The notes under the pieces were generated by a model. The model made no database searches. It was not told the origin of the DNA and saw only the letters and a program-made list of their open reading frames with translations. A stretch of DNA of 64,000 nucleotides from Plumapathes pennacea. Its lineage: Eukaryota; Cnidaria; Anthozoa; Antipatharia; Myriopathidae. A program made the position numbers and the translations under genes. Within the stretch, counting starts at the first letter, position 1; every line of letters starts with the position of its first letter. Shown here piece after piece: positions 25,825 to 36,900 of the stretch. The stretch covers positions 18,832,443-18,896,442 of the forward strand of contig OZ038464.1 of NCBI GenBank assembly GCA_964036295.1, given 5' to 3'.

Positions 25825-27599
25825 TACCACATCACCATCACCATAATGATTATTGTTACCATCATCATTATCGTCATTATCGTCATCATCAGCATCATCA
25901 TCATTGTCATCATTACCGTCATCATCATCATCATCATCATCATCATCTTCTTCATACCATTATGATCATCACCATTATGATCATCATGATTATGATCATC
26001 GTCATCATCATCATCAGCATCATCATCATTGTCATCATTACTATCTATCATCATTACCGTCATCATCGTCATCATCATCATCATCATCGACACCAACATC
26101 AACATCAACATCATTATAATCACCATCGATCTATGGACTTGCCTGTTTTGATTTTCTTTCAGAGAGGCCAGTTCGGGTATCAATAGGCTGAGCTACTTTC
26201 TGGCCGTCATAATTGTTCAGATTCCAATCATTCTTATCACGCCATTTTCCTTCCTGAGCTTGATGTACGCTCTTGTCGCGCCACGAGGTGAGTCACGACT
26301 TTCATGTGTTTGGTGCACGATGTGTTGCGTGACAAGTTAGTGCCCAGTATCTAATGGCGTATATTGCGTGACAAGCTTGATTCAAGTTCTCAGAACGGTA
26401 ACGCCATCATTTTTTTCGTGTTTTTAACCAGTAGCTTGTCACACTTTTTTCCAGGTAAGTTCGTGGATTTTTACATCGTGGTGCTTGGACTGCAGTTTGC
26501 CAGCACTGGCTCGGGTTACATGTTGTCCACCATCTTCAACCCCAAGAGTTCGCAGATAGCGTCCGTCGTGTTCGCTTTTATCAACGCTGTCCTGGCAGGT
26601 AGGTATCACCACCATCAATATAACATTTATTTATACACGATAAATCAAAAGACACCGTAGCTGATGTGGTTGTGTAACAGCGCCCGATCTTGTAATTGCG
26701 AGTATAATGATTACAAACAGACAGTGGAGGACACGAATTCTTTTTAGATTTTTTTATTATCAGTACGTTATACTTATAGTGATTTTACCAAGCTCGTAGA
26801 TATCACTTTTGCTTGTTATTGGCTGAGCCAACTGTCCGGTTACAGTGTCCGACTAATGATTGATACAGGGGTTTATGCACGAACCACATTCGAGGAACTA
26901 AGAAATATATAACGCGTCACCGTGTAATATAGCCTCATCTAAACACGCGGGAAGTTGGGGGAACACGAGAGTAGCGTAAGGAAACCACGAGGCCGTCGAG
27001 TGGTTTCCGGCGCTACTCGAGTGTTCCCCCAACTTCCCGCGTGTTTAGATGAGGCTATATTACACGGGAACACGTTATAGATTTCTTTTATAAAATAATT
27101 AGCCAAGTAAAAAACATCGCGTATCGCGTCAGCGTGTAATATACTCTCATCTAACACGGTTATTTAGCCAATCAGGGCGCGCGTAGTATCATAGTTATTT
27201 TATAAATTGTAATATTTATTATTGGGAAGGCAGGCTGACGCACGCCTGTTATGTTCAGGTGGAATGCTCGCGCCTTTGCCAATTAGACCGCGCGTACTAT
27301 CTATATCTTATATTTCAGGGGACGCTATCTGGTTGTGTGATCTGGACAACTACACCGTAATTGGCCCGATCTTCTACAACTTGTCTTTTAGTCGTTGGTA
27401 TTTGGAGGGACTGATGGAGAAGGAAGCCCTGGAGTATCCTCGAGTCCTGGCCCCGTATGTTCACCACACAATCAACGAGAACGGCTTCACTCTCGACAAC
27501 TTCCCTGTTGTCATCGGGGCGTTGATTGGAATTGGCGTCGGCTATCGAGTCATCGCATTCCTCTGCCTAATCTTTATTAACAGAAAAAAACAAGTTTAG
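17008..27599 (+). CDS. ABCG half-transporter, cysteine-rich WBC30/ABCG24 type, gene A
   Basis: Seventeen exons join in phase: 17008-17101, 18886-19125, 19528-19613, 19714-19926, 20214-20537, 20783-20911, 21042-21125, 22976-23086, 23397-23450, 23723-23820, 24304-24416, 24683-24970, 25316-25470, 25644-25756, 26163-26287, 26455-26598 and 27319-27599 (883 residues). The order is: signal peptide ([19 protein letters not shown]), a cysteine-rich extracellular head (about 23 Cys by eye, CPKGSYCPD type), a first membrane helix (about 226-250, [18 protein letters not shown]), a cytosolic ATPase, then an ABC2-type membrane domain. Walker A is GPSGSGKTT (about 342-350), the signature is [12 protein letters not shown], Walker B is [12 protein letters not shown] and the H-loop is [10 protein letters not shown]. 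All motifs are intact. As a half-transporter it should dimerise; the substrate is unknown. Introns 7 and 14 hold GTA and CAT arrays. Confidence 0.93.
18133..18163. repeat. Poly-G tract in intron 1 of gene A
   Basis: A run of 31 G lies in a stretch (about 18125-18208) that unit B lacks: B joins GCGAAC directly to GTTTTTGACAGG. Either A gained it or B lost it. Confidence 0.8.
21390..21487. repeat. Short foldback (AGAGGGCCTAGATGGGG arms) in intron 7 of gene A
   Basis: AGAGGGCCTAGATGGGG and CCCCATCTAGGCCCTCT pair around a loop with duplicated CATAACACATAACAGTAAA phrases. The unit B copy (38018-38150) has a longer G run and one more loop repeat, so the loop is length-variable. Confidence 0.7.
21637..22162. 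mobile_element. TA-flanked MITE, first copy in gene A intron 7
   Basis: The ends are GAGTGATTTCAATAAACCCG and its imperfect complement CGGGTTTACTGAAATCACTC, flanked by TA (21635-21636 and 22163-22164) supplied by the repeat array. It is 526 bp with no transposase frame, and fits a non-autonomous Tc1/mariner-type element. Confidence 0.85.
22225..22785. mobile_element. TA-flanked MITE, second copy in gene A intron 7
   Basis: It has the same ends (GAGTGATTTCAATAAACCCG and CGGGTTTATTGAAATCACTC) and interior as the first copy, with substitutions and a short extra stretch near 22520-22550 (GCTCATTAGTTTTT phrases). TA flanks both ends. It lies in the same orientation as the first copy. Confidence 0.85.
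25789..26120. repeat. CAT/ATC trinucleotide array in intron 14 of gene A
   Basis: Degenerate CAT, CAC and ATT triplets fill the intron. The same intron carries similar arrays in gene B (41322-41600) and, much expanded, gene C (54992-55300). Frames read through it (His-, Asp- or Met-rich) are not genes. Confidence 0.9.
26921..27066. repeat. Long near-perfect hairpin in intron 16 of gene A
   Basis: The arms (CGTGTAATATAGCCTCATCT at 26921 and AGATGAGGCTATATTACACG ending at 27066) extend inward through AACACGCGGGAAGTTGGGGG and its complement to a small loop near 26990-27000. The unit B copy (42394-42539) has the same length and differs by one paired change: G26960-C27027 in A is A42433-T42500 in B. 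Confidence 0.9.
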
Positions 27600-28566
27600 A
27601 AGGATCATGGGGAAACGTGTGACACGCAGGGCCCCCTTAGTTAGGCCCCGAAACACTCGGAATCAGTGCCGGTGCGCGCGCATTTCGAAACGATCCGTTT
27701 ACATGGGAAACGGTTAACCTGGGGGATTCTCGCGTCGAAATACTATATATAAACGGCTCGCTTGGATTTATAAGGAAATGTACTAATAGTTGGTGCGCCC
27801 AGGGTGACTCTGGTAGTATTTGCTTACTCAAATTTATAAGACGGATTAAGACACCAAAACCTAGAGATAAAGAGACCAGAAGGCAAGTCACTGTTGTTGA
27901 AGAATTGACGGCTCTACAACGCGAGACGACTACTGTTTTAAGATTTTAGAGAGAGGAGCATAGCTACGACGTAAGGCCGAGACTTTGTGCCCGAATCAGT
28001 GATTCATCCCGCTCACCAGTATTGATCAATCGGTCCATTTGCTATACTTACTTTCTTGTTCGTGTTCATAACAATTTTAAAGTATATTTTTTCTGGAAGC
28101 ACTGTTATAAGCCGTGAAGCGAGCGGGACGACAAGGTCATTAACGTCACATCTATGTAAATTTCATGATCAATAAAATCTTCCATACATTTGGACTAGTC
28201 AAACTTTTGACTTGCTCTATACGCCACTGCTCCATGACGGGACGGCATGGGACGGCATGTACACTTGAATGAATGAATGAATGAATGAATGAATGAATGA
28301 ACAACTTTATTTATGTGTCAAAATTTACATAGCCGAGAGTAAGAACCCTCTACTAATTGGGAACACCTAACTTATAATCTACATTTAAAATATCTAACCT
28401 AAAATCTAAAATTTAATCACCTTAATACTAAAATACTAATTATCAACACAACAATACTGTAATCTACATTAAAATATCTAGCCTAATATCTGAAATATTT
28501 TACACTTTTAAACAAGCAATTGAATCGTGTCCTAAAATTTCTCTCTGAAATCAAGTTAGTCAAGTT
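27600..28566. other. 3' flank of ABCG gene A
   Basis: There is no gene here. AATAAA at 28171-28176 (GATCAATAAAATC) is the likely polyadenylation signal, about 570 bases after the stop. A GAAT tetranucleotide array (about 28267-28300) is much shorter in unit B (two repeats near 43752). AT-rich ATCTACATT phrases repeat at 28378-28500. Confidence 0.7.
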
Positions 28567-28944
28567 AGGTTGTCATTTGTGGTTACCCCTCCAACTCTCA
28601 CAATACAAGTTTCAGTCCCTGAAATTCTGAAGAGGTGAATATAGGCCACATAAGGAGACTTTGTGCCCGAATCGGTTGGTTCATCCCGCTCATCCTTTAT
28701 CAATCACTTGGTCCACTTGCCATATGTATTTTCAGTCGTGTAGCCTCGGGGTTTTCTCGTCCAGAGCTAATATATTGTCCGAAGCTCTGGAGCATTTTCG
28801 TGGTCTTTCATCGACGAGTGAATATTTTAAAACTGTGACGCATTTGGAATTAACTACGGACACGGAGAGCTTGATTTCCTTTCTTGATGTTCTCTGTAAT
28901 AATAATCTAGTATTAAAAAAAAAAATTGTGCGCTTTTTGCTTAC

Positions 28945-29121
28945 CTTGTGGTGAGCTTGCCGCCTTTTTTCGCCAGCCATTTGAGGCAGGACAAATATCC
29001 ACAGAACGCCACGTGATGCAGACATGAAACTCCTTTCTCGTCCAGCTGATTCGGATCAAACAATTTCAACGACTGTAAATCTTTCAGCCAACGAGTATCT
29101 CACCCCTTTGAAAGCTGCCAT
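28945..29121 (-). pseudogene. Orphan espin-like exon 1, frame broken by a 2-base deletion
   Basis: This is the unit B copy of espin exon 1. The start ATG and the donor (GTAAGC) survive, but the copy is 177 bases against 179 at 14729-14907. Two bases are missing where AACGCAAGTATCTC became AACGAGTATCTC (about 29092), which shifts the frame after about nine codons. No downstream espin exons follow in this orientation: ABCG gene A lies there instead. The duplicated promoter could still start a transcript antisense to gene A's 3' flank. Confidence 0.88.
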
Positions 29122-30155
29122 ATGATAACTCAGCCCGTTTTTGCCATCGAATCAAGCCATAGGATTAACCACTGCAGCGTTTCCATAAATCCACGATTTT
29201 CAGAGAAGCGAGAGAGATTGTTCACCTCGTTTGGAGTAGGCGTTTGTTATTCAAATTTCCGCAGAGAAAATCGATATGGGTCCTCGGTTGTTATCAATCG
29301 TGTGCATATTTCTTGCGTTGCAAGCTCCGCGTGCTGCTGATGCGGTTGGTTTGTGAAATGAATTACAGTCCGAATTTACCTGTCTGTTTTGATTGAAGGC
29401 AACCAAATTTATTCGAGAAAGGCACGCTTTGACTATTATACGTCTTGATCCAGGCTTGGCAATTGTCTGATCTATTATACGAAACATGAATTATTCACAG
29501 CAGGCAAGAACACTTAAGGGGGCAGTCCTGTTGGAATTGGAGAAAAAATTTTGATCTCTAAAAAACTTTAGTTATGAGGTTTTCTTGTGGCAAATTTATC
29601 CAGCTTTCAATTCCGAATGCTTTTATTTGTATTTGTTGTCGAGAAAACTGAGAAAAATAGCACTTTATAAAGACCACTTAAAAGTTGTTGCTTGGTTGCC
29701 ATGGCAACCCATTCAATTTATCTTTAATTTGCCATTTTCCACTGCTTGTCTCACAACGTCCGTAAATGCATATTCAATGTGAAAATGTTGTTGCTGTTGA
29801 TTGGAGTATAAGCTCATTTTCGACGTCAAAGGAACAAATGAGCCCACGAATAATAGAATAGGCATGTCGAAGTAAATCACACAAGGAAGAACCTGTCAAA
29901 ATAAATCCAACTGACAAATCTCCCAGCTGTGGGCCAAGTGCATGCGAGTAAATTTCAACAGTACACAAACATGGTGAAGCTTTCGCATTTTTTTTTTTGC
30001 CATTAGTAAGGCCGCGTGTGCAATTTAACGAAAATAATGCCTGGCACAACTTTTAAATATTGCAAACGGCACTTTAACGCCGACGATTATGTTGTAAGTC
30101 TCTTTCAAACTTCGAAGAAGCCGTCGTCTTGTTCTGGGTGCTTAGTCATTATTTT

Positions 30156-30287
30156 CCAACTCCCTTAGCAACGTGCGAGTATCGCATACTAACGCGTAAA
30201 TAACCCCTTAGTAACGTGCAAAATACACAGCTGTTTTGCACGTTGCTAAGGAAAAATCACTGTATTTGCATGTACTAAGGGAGTTGG
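30156..30287. mobile_element. Foldback MITE (CCAACTCCCTTAG ends), unit B copy
   Basis: The copy has the same 132-bp length as 16171-16302, with a few substitutions (for example CTTAGTAACG for CTTAGAAACG). Confidence 0.75.
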
Positions 30288-30840
30288 ATACGAGTCAATA
30301 CAAACAATGATGAATAACTAATAAAATACATATTTATTACTATTGTTATTAATTGTTGATTATTAATAAATATCTGGTTCAGTGCGATTCCGCACGTTCG
30401 TTTTACTATAGCTCTGAAACATGGCTGTACTACCACCAATCTTAACATGCTCTTTCTCGCAACTGACTTAGTTTGTTTGTTTGCATTCATCTTGTTTTCA
30501 TGTTCATTACAATATTTGAGAGTATTTTTCTTCTGACAGAGATAGCTATATGGGCCTCGTGAGGTAAGCAGCACGAAAAGGAAATAGACATGACATGTAA
30601 GTATATGTTAATTTCATGATCAATAAAATCTGTACACAGCAGTCAACCAAATTAATTCTGTACTAGTGACTCTTCGCCACTGGTCAATGAGTTTTCACAG
30701 CGACAACCTGCGCACTTGCCAACTAATTTAGATGTGTCCTATAATTTGCTCTCTGGGAATAAAATCAAGTAAAGTCAATCTCGTAGTGATTTACGCCCCA
30801 ATAACCGTGAGTGCTACCGTCGTTTCTAGTCCCCGCGTGA

Positions 30841-30848
30841 TGACGTCA
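30841..30848. promoter_or_regulatory. CRE palindrome TGACGTCA upstream of ABCG gene B
   Basis: It is identical in sequence and spacing (150 bases before the ATG) to the site before gene A. Confidence 0.45.
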
Positions 30849-30997
30849 GTTTTCATTACTTTTCGGCTGACTGCATTACCGCACTAAATGTTGGTGTACA
30901 CGCCACGAAACTTTCGCGGTCCCAATTTTTTTCGTTTAGTAGATTTTGTTTCTTGGTCACCAGGTATAGCAGCTTGAACCAGACTTCAAAACCGGCT

Positions 30998-33900
30998 ATG
31001 AGTTGGCGAAGGAAAGACCTGCCTCTCTTGTGCGGGAAAGTTGTTGCGTATGTGCTCGTGTTCACAACTCAAACTGAGGCGGCTTGTGGAGGTAAGATAA
31101 ATTTAACGTGAACCGTTTATATCAGAACCCGGTCGCACTAGATTACCCTCCCGCGTTCCAAGCTGCGTTCAGCGCCAGCTCCTTTGCAAAACTCACTGCT
31201 AAGAAACGTATAATTAATAACCGAAAAGTTGAACTAGGTTTGAACTGCGTCGGCGTGGATAAAAACGTATAAAATAAATCGGCTAAGGGTTATGAAACCT
31301 AGACGCCGTAAAAGAACACAGGAAGCTGACGTTTCCAGCGTTAGCGCTTTGTCGGAGCAAATAGGAAATTTAATGATTAGGAGAGAGTTTATAAGGATGA
31401 GGTGCACTTCTGACCTCAGAGGAAAGAGTTCGGTTGTTAAAGATCGTGGAGCAAATGTTAATAATGACCAAGCATCCAGGCCAAAACGACGGCTTCTTCG
31501 GCGTTTGGTAGCAACTTGCCGACAAATCTATCGGCAAAGAAGGCGCCGTTTGCACTTAAAAGGTCGTTCATGTTGTCATAGTTATTTTCGTTAAAAGTCA
31601 CAAGTGCGATCAAGGTCTAATATTAAGGCCCCGTGGGATCTCGCTTGAGAACGCAAACACTTTGTCCGTCCATTTGAAAACGGCCTCACAATTTTGGGAA
31701 TGTGTTAATTAACGCTTCAGTTTTAAATTGCAGTTAGTTCCTTGCAATTAATTTTGTAATAGCGTTGTTTGTTGGAGCCAAATTATAACAACAGCACAAG
31801 TTTCACTCGTAGAAATCTCTGCAAATAATGTTCGATGGTTTAGGCTACCTGGTTTGAAGTTGGTGCATTTTGAAGTAGCGTTATAGATTAGTCCACCATA
31901 AACACACAAAAAAGTTACGCCTGAAATAACGGAAATAATGGAATCTCAATCCTCTTGTAAAGAAAAGGTATTGTTAAGCAAAACATTTCATTGTTCGTGC
32001 AGGATTCAGGCGTGCTGCAAATAGAAGAGGAAAGGGTGATTCTTTTTACTGTGGGGGAATCTTTGTGTAAGCGAACGTTTTTGACAGGGATGTGCTGGAT
32101 ACTTAGGACTTTCTGCTAAATCAAAACGGTTAGCAGTTCTTAGCAAACACAATACCATTTTTTACAATAACACGTCAGTTCTCGCTTTGTGATTGGCTAA
32201 TTTTCATTATCAATAAGAGGACAGACACATAAAATCGAGTACTGACGACAGTGATTTGGACGAAGAAGGTGAATTCAGCTTCAAATTTACCTCAGTTCTT
32301 GCAAAAGCGACATTCGGCATTTGAAGTAGAGAACCAGAAGTGTTCAGAGGCGAATTTCCTTGAGCTTTGTCTTGAAATTGTCGAGAAAACCGCAGCAGAA
32401 AAGCGTCTAGTTTCATTTCTTTCCAACTTCTTTGACAAAATTTTATTTTGCACGCGCGAAATGCTCACGTCAAGCTGTCACTTTTTGGCCAATGAAATGT
32501 CTTGAATTTCGACCTCGACCAATTAGAAAGCGGGAAAAGTTGTTGACAACATTTCGGTCAAATCGAACAAAATCCAGTTTTCTTGTGTGTTTTCCCCGCG
32601 TCGTCGCTTGAGTTTTGTTATTGTAAAAAACAAATTGACGTCAGTTTTTTATGTGTCTGTCCTCTTATTGATCATGAAACGCGTCATAACATTGTCAAAA
32701 AGTTGCGGATCCACTCGGCGAAGCGCCTCGTGGATCCACAACTTTTTGACAATGTTATGACGCGTTTCATGATCAATAAGAGGACAGACACATAAAAAAC
32801 TGACGTCAATTTGTTAAATCAATACCTTTCATCTTAACTCGAGAGGATAACATTTTAATCACAATGGTAGGACTTTGCTTCAGAACAAGGATATCCTATA
32901 GGTAATTGAATATATAGCTAACAGTGTGAGCGGTAATTCCATAAATCAGTTTGCAATCAATTCAGTTCCATACTAAGTACTAAATATTATTAGTCTGCCC
33001 AAACATACTGACGAGGTCCGATCATCAAAATTATTTTACTCGCTTTCAATGAAACTAGGTCCGACACTTCTATTCCAGATGGGTACGATTTACACAGAAA
33101 AAACAAAACAAAAACAAAACAAAAACAAAACAAAAAACAAAACAAGAAACAAAAAAAAACAAAACAAAAAAACAAAAAAACACACACAAAAAAAAGAACA
33201 GGATCAGACGGAGTGGCGGTGTAGTGGGCAAAATTGCCCCCCCAATATTTTGCCTCCCCGGGCATTTCATCCCAGGCGATAATGCCCTCCGGGCATTTCC
33301 GCCCAGGCAAAAATGTTCTAGCTAAAGTTTCCCCCTCTGGGCTAAAATGCCCGGCGTTCAGAAAGGTCGTTTCAATAGTTACAAATAACTCTAGCCAAAC
33401 AAGGATACTTAAATACAAACGAAGGCATATTCAAAAAGGTTAGCACAATACCAGGACTCTTCTAAGGCGTCAAAAAGAGAATTATTCAGTTGCGCCAAAA
33501 TGTGACACCGATTCCGGACTTTCTTATCTCACTCCACAGGCAGCGTGCACCTTCCGTGACGCGTCACGGTGGTTGACCACGGCGTCTGTTAACACACCTC
33601 AAGCGGAAGGGGAGGGCCAATTTAGACAAAAGAAAACACACACGAAAAAAAAAAAAGGAACTCAGGGGAGATGAGGAAGGAGGGTACTACCCTCCTCACT
33701 TTTTTTATATTCTTTCTCTTTCTTTCCCTTCCATTTCGAGAACTTTGAAATTCAGGTTTGCGGTTTGCTCTGAAACTTTTCTAAAATAAATTGTTACAGG
33801 GTGGGCTGCCTGCGATTTCTCTGTCATTGATTGTCTTGGCATTTCCGAGGGCAAAACCTTTGTCATCTCCGACAGCAAATTCAAATTGCTGTTTTGATAG

Positions 33901-36900
33901 TCTTTCGGGGCAAGCTATTATTTAAAAAGTTCGTTCTTTTATTTTGCTTAATCATATTGTAACCAACACTGATCATTGTGTTGCGTTTAGTTAGTTAGTG
34001 ATTACAGTACAGTACGTGTCTGAGTCTATTGAGTTACAACTCAGATATCTTTGGAATATCCGTTTAGTACAATACTTGATTATTATTGTGAACTAGCCTT
34101 TCTTTATTGTTTCGCCTTTTTGTATAGCCTTTGTTCTACTGTATGACTGTACGTGTACTTTAGATATGTGAAGGAGATTGCTGAGTTGCTCGTAGCGTTC
34201 AGACCGTTTGTAATGAAAGTGTTATGTTAGTGACCTGTGAGTTCGTTCTGCTCCGTGCCCTCGGCAAGCGTTACAAATGTGTGCCGTTTTGGAGAATTTG
34301 GCTTTTGCCTATGATAAGTCAATTGTATCCGAATATGTCAAGTTACAATTGCTAATCAAAGTACAATACATCATATTAAGGGTCGCAACTTGTGTTTTTC
34401 CCAGTTAACTGGAAATGTATTTCAACAAAGACCAAATAAATATTTGCCGTTGTATTTAGAAACAAACGACTTGAATGACATTCCCGTACAGGGTAAAGTT
34501 TGAATCAAACGTGAAATATTGACGTTTGGAGTACCTGGTTCTCGTCCACCACTGAATAATTAGTGTATCCGGCTGTCAAGTTACAAAAGCCAATAGAAAA
34601 GGTAAAAGTGTACTATTAGAGGCACAACGTGGATAAGCTATCATTCGATACAGTATTAATTGAAAAGTTCCCAGATCGCTGAGCTGAAATGTCTTCAGAG
34701 AGAGACCTCTCAGACGTTCGCCGTTAACCCTAACCCTGTCAGGTTTAATTTCTGCCACGCGTTCTCTGTTATATCAAAATTCACCGTAAACCGAGAACGA
34801 TTCCAACACAAAAAAGCAGCGATAATTGTTTCCGCCGCACGCTAAGTTTGGCAAATGGGGATATTCTCCCGAAAGAAACTATTTTATTTTCTAGTCCCAC
34901 GCGGATTGTGACGAATAAGGTAGGGCGGGGTGCACGAATAAAACGAGGAGGGCGAGTGGAATTCCTCACCCCCCCCCCCGCCCACGACCATCCTATTTCT
35001 TTCCGTCCATCCGTCCGTCCGTCCGTCCGCCCACCTCACTCCTCCGAAACAGTTCATCAAAGACACCACAGGTCACGCAGCACTTGACAGTATGAACTGA
35101 TTACATCCAGATGTTGGCTAGAATTTGATTATTTCAATATCCTATGTTTACGCACGGACGAGCTGTGCACGGATTTGTTGATCAGAATTACTTGTAACTC
35201 GAAATCGATGATTTTGTGAATGGGGGGCATTTTTACCCAGAGAGGGCTTTTTTGCCTGGGCAAAAATGCCCGGGGAGGCATTTTTGCCTGGGCGTAAAAG
35301 CCCGGGGAGGCATTTTTGCCTGGGCAATAATGCCCGGGGAGGCATTTTTGCCAGGGGGGCAAAAAAGACTCTTACAGCGGCATGTGTGTTTTACGTCTTG
35401 ATCTGAAAGCCGTTTTCGTGTGAATTCTTCACGGCCTTTGAAACTCCATCCCCTCCCCTCCCCTCCCCAACCGAAAGTTTGAACAACAATAAAGAGCCGG
35501 TTATTAAACTTTTCACTTCCCAACAGATACGTTCAGTGAAGTCCTGTCCAGTTGTTGTCCTTCGAAATACACGTCACTTTGTTGTGCTGGCTTGACCAAT
35601 GCTTGTAACGCCACAGAGAAGACTACAGGAATGTTGATAGAACCGAGTCTGTTGAGTCAGAATGCAATGTACAAGCCGTACTGCTTGCAGCCATGGAATT
35701 CCTCGGCATGCGAGGCGGGATTTTATTTTGATCCTGTATCAAAGTCAGGAAAGCCATGCCCCAACGGTATTTTTTTAGCTTGTTCTTGTTCTTCACCTTT
35801 TTCTTTTTCTATATCTCCTGCTTTCTCTTTTTTTCCCCTTGTTCTTACTCTCATTCTTGCTTTTTGTTATCCTTTTATTCTCTCCCTTTTACCCTCCTCC
35901 TCTCTTCGTCTACGAGTGTTCTCTTTCCTGCTCCACTTCTTAAATTATTTTGTCCCTATTAGTTCGAGTTCTTAATTAGGCGTCTTTGTGTTTGATGTTG
36001 TTTCGCGTTATTTTTTTTTATGGACCCCCCAAACGTATGAAATTGAATTAGTTTGAGTAACAATGGTATCCTGTAGACTGCAGAAAATCACCACTTACCA
36101 GCTCCTCGTGTCGGTTCCAAATTCCCACTTATTGCCTTACTTTATTTGATTTAATTTTGTTGTTACAGGTTACTACTGCAGTGTCAATACTCTTTGCTTA
36201 ATTCCCTGCCCTGTTGGGGCGTACTGTGTCCAAGAAACATTAGTGAACATCACGGTAAGTCTGTTGAAATTTACATCTTGTCTCGTCGCATCCTTGAACC
36301 CAGTCCGCGTGAACGGAGAACCTCGTAACGATGTTTGTGTCTGTGGTTTTGCAGGACTCATCTCCAGACCTTTGTAAATCCGCGGGAGTCTGCTGCTCCT
36401 TAAACTCCACTCCTGTGTGTGACGCCGTGAATGGATATCAGTGTCCTGGGGCGGCGACACTGGTCACGTGTCCCAAGGGAAGTTATTGTCCTGACGTCAC
36501 AAGCCGCATCACGTGTCCCGAGGGACATCAATGTCGAGAAGGAAGCACAAAAGCGGAGCCTTGTCCGGTGAGTTGAGAGCTTCTGTATACTGAGAGGTTT
36601 ACTCCAGTTTGCTTGTAGACATTCTAGAAATTGTTAAATTATTTTTCCCTATCTCTATCTTTGTTTTTTTTTTCTTGGGCTATTCTATCTTTGTCTCAGT
36701 CAAATGTACCCCAAGCATTTACATGGATTTTTTCTTGGAAAAACAGTTGTAGTATCGATAGAAACCTCTAGTTTAAACAGACAGATATCTCTTTGTTTCT
36801 CTCCTCCTCACATCGTTTCCTCTCTTTTCGTCTTGAAGGCTTTGGTTATTTGCCCCGAAGGGGCGGAGTCACCGATTTACGGGGTCGGCTCCCTCCTGTT

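Larger units (their letters stand above)
14356..28548. repeat. Tandem segmental duplication, unit A
   Basis: The segment contains espin exon 1, its upstream region and ABCG gene A. It matches unit B (28567-44009) nearly base for base, apart from insertions, repeat-length changes and scattered substitutions. Homology begins at AGGTTGTCATTTGTGG (14356 and 28567) and ends at TTTCTCTCTGA (28548 and 44009). No breakpoint homology longer than a few bases is visible. Confidence 0.92.
29122..30997. other. Intergenic region upstream of ABCG gene B
   Basis: This is the copy of 14908-17007. It differs by a replacement near 29520-29720 (a GGGGGCAGTCCTGTTGG stretch in place of unit A's sequence at 15301-15730) and small changes. 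It holds the MITE at 30156-30287 and the CRE at 30841-30848. No gene is visible. Confidence 0.7.

Noticed and set aside
25024..26186. Ser- and His-rich open frames in gene A
   Set aside because: They are intron triplet repeats joined to short true exons; only 25316-25470, 25644-25756 and 26163-26287 are coding.
31281..31594. Basic 100-residue frame in gene B intron 1 ([13 protein letters not shown])
   Set aside because: The unit A copy is broken upstream, and the stretch contains a MITE-like inverted repeat (TTGCCGACAAAT with ATCGGCAAAG); no splice context supports an exon.
34981..35040. CCGT repeats and short arrays considered as CRISPR or telomeric repeats
   Set aside because: The units are simple tetranucleotides without spacers and do not match telomere repeats; this is eukaryotic DNA.
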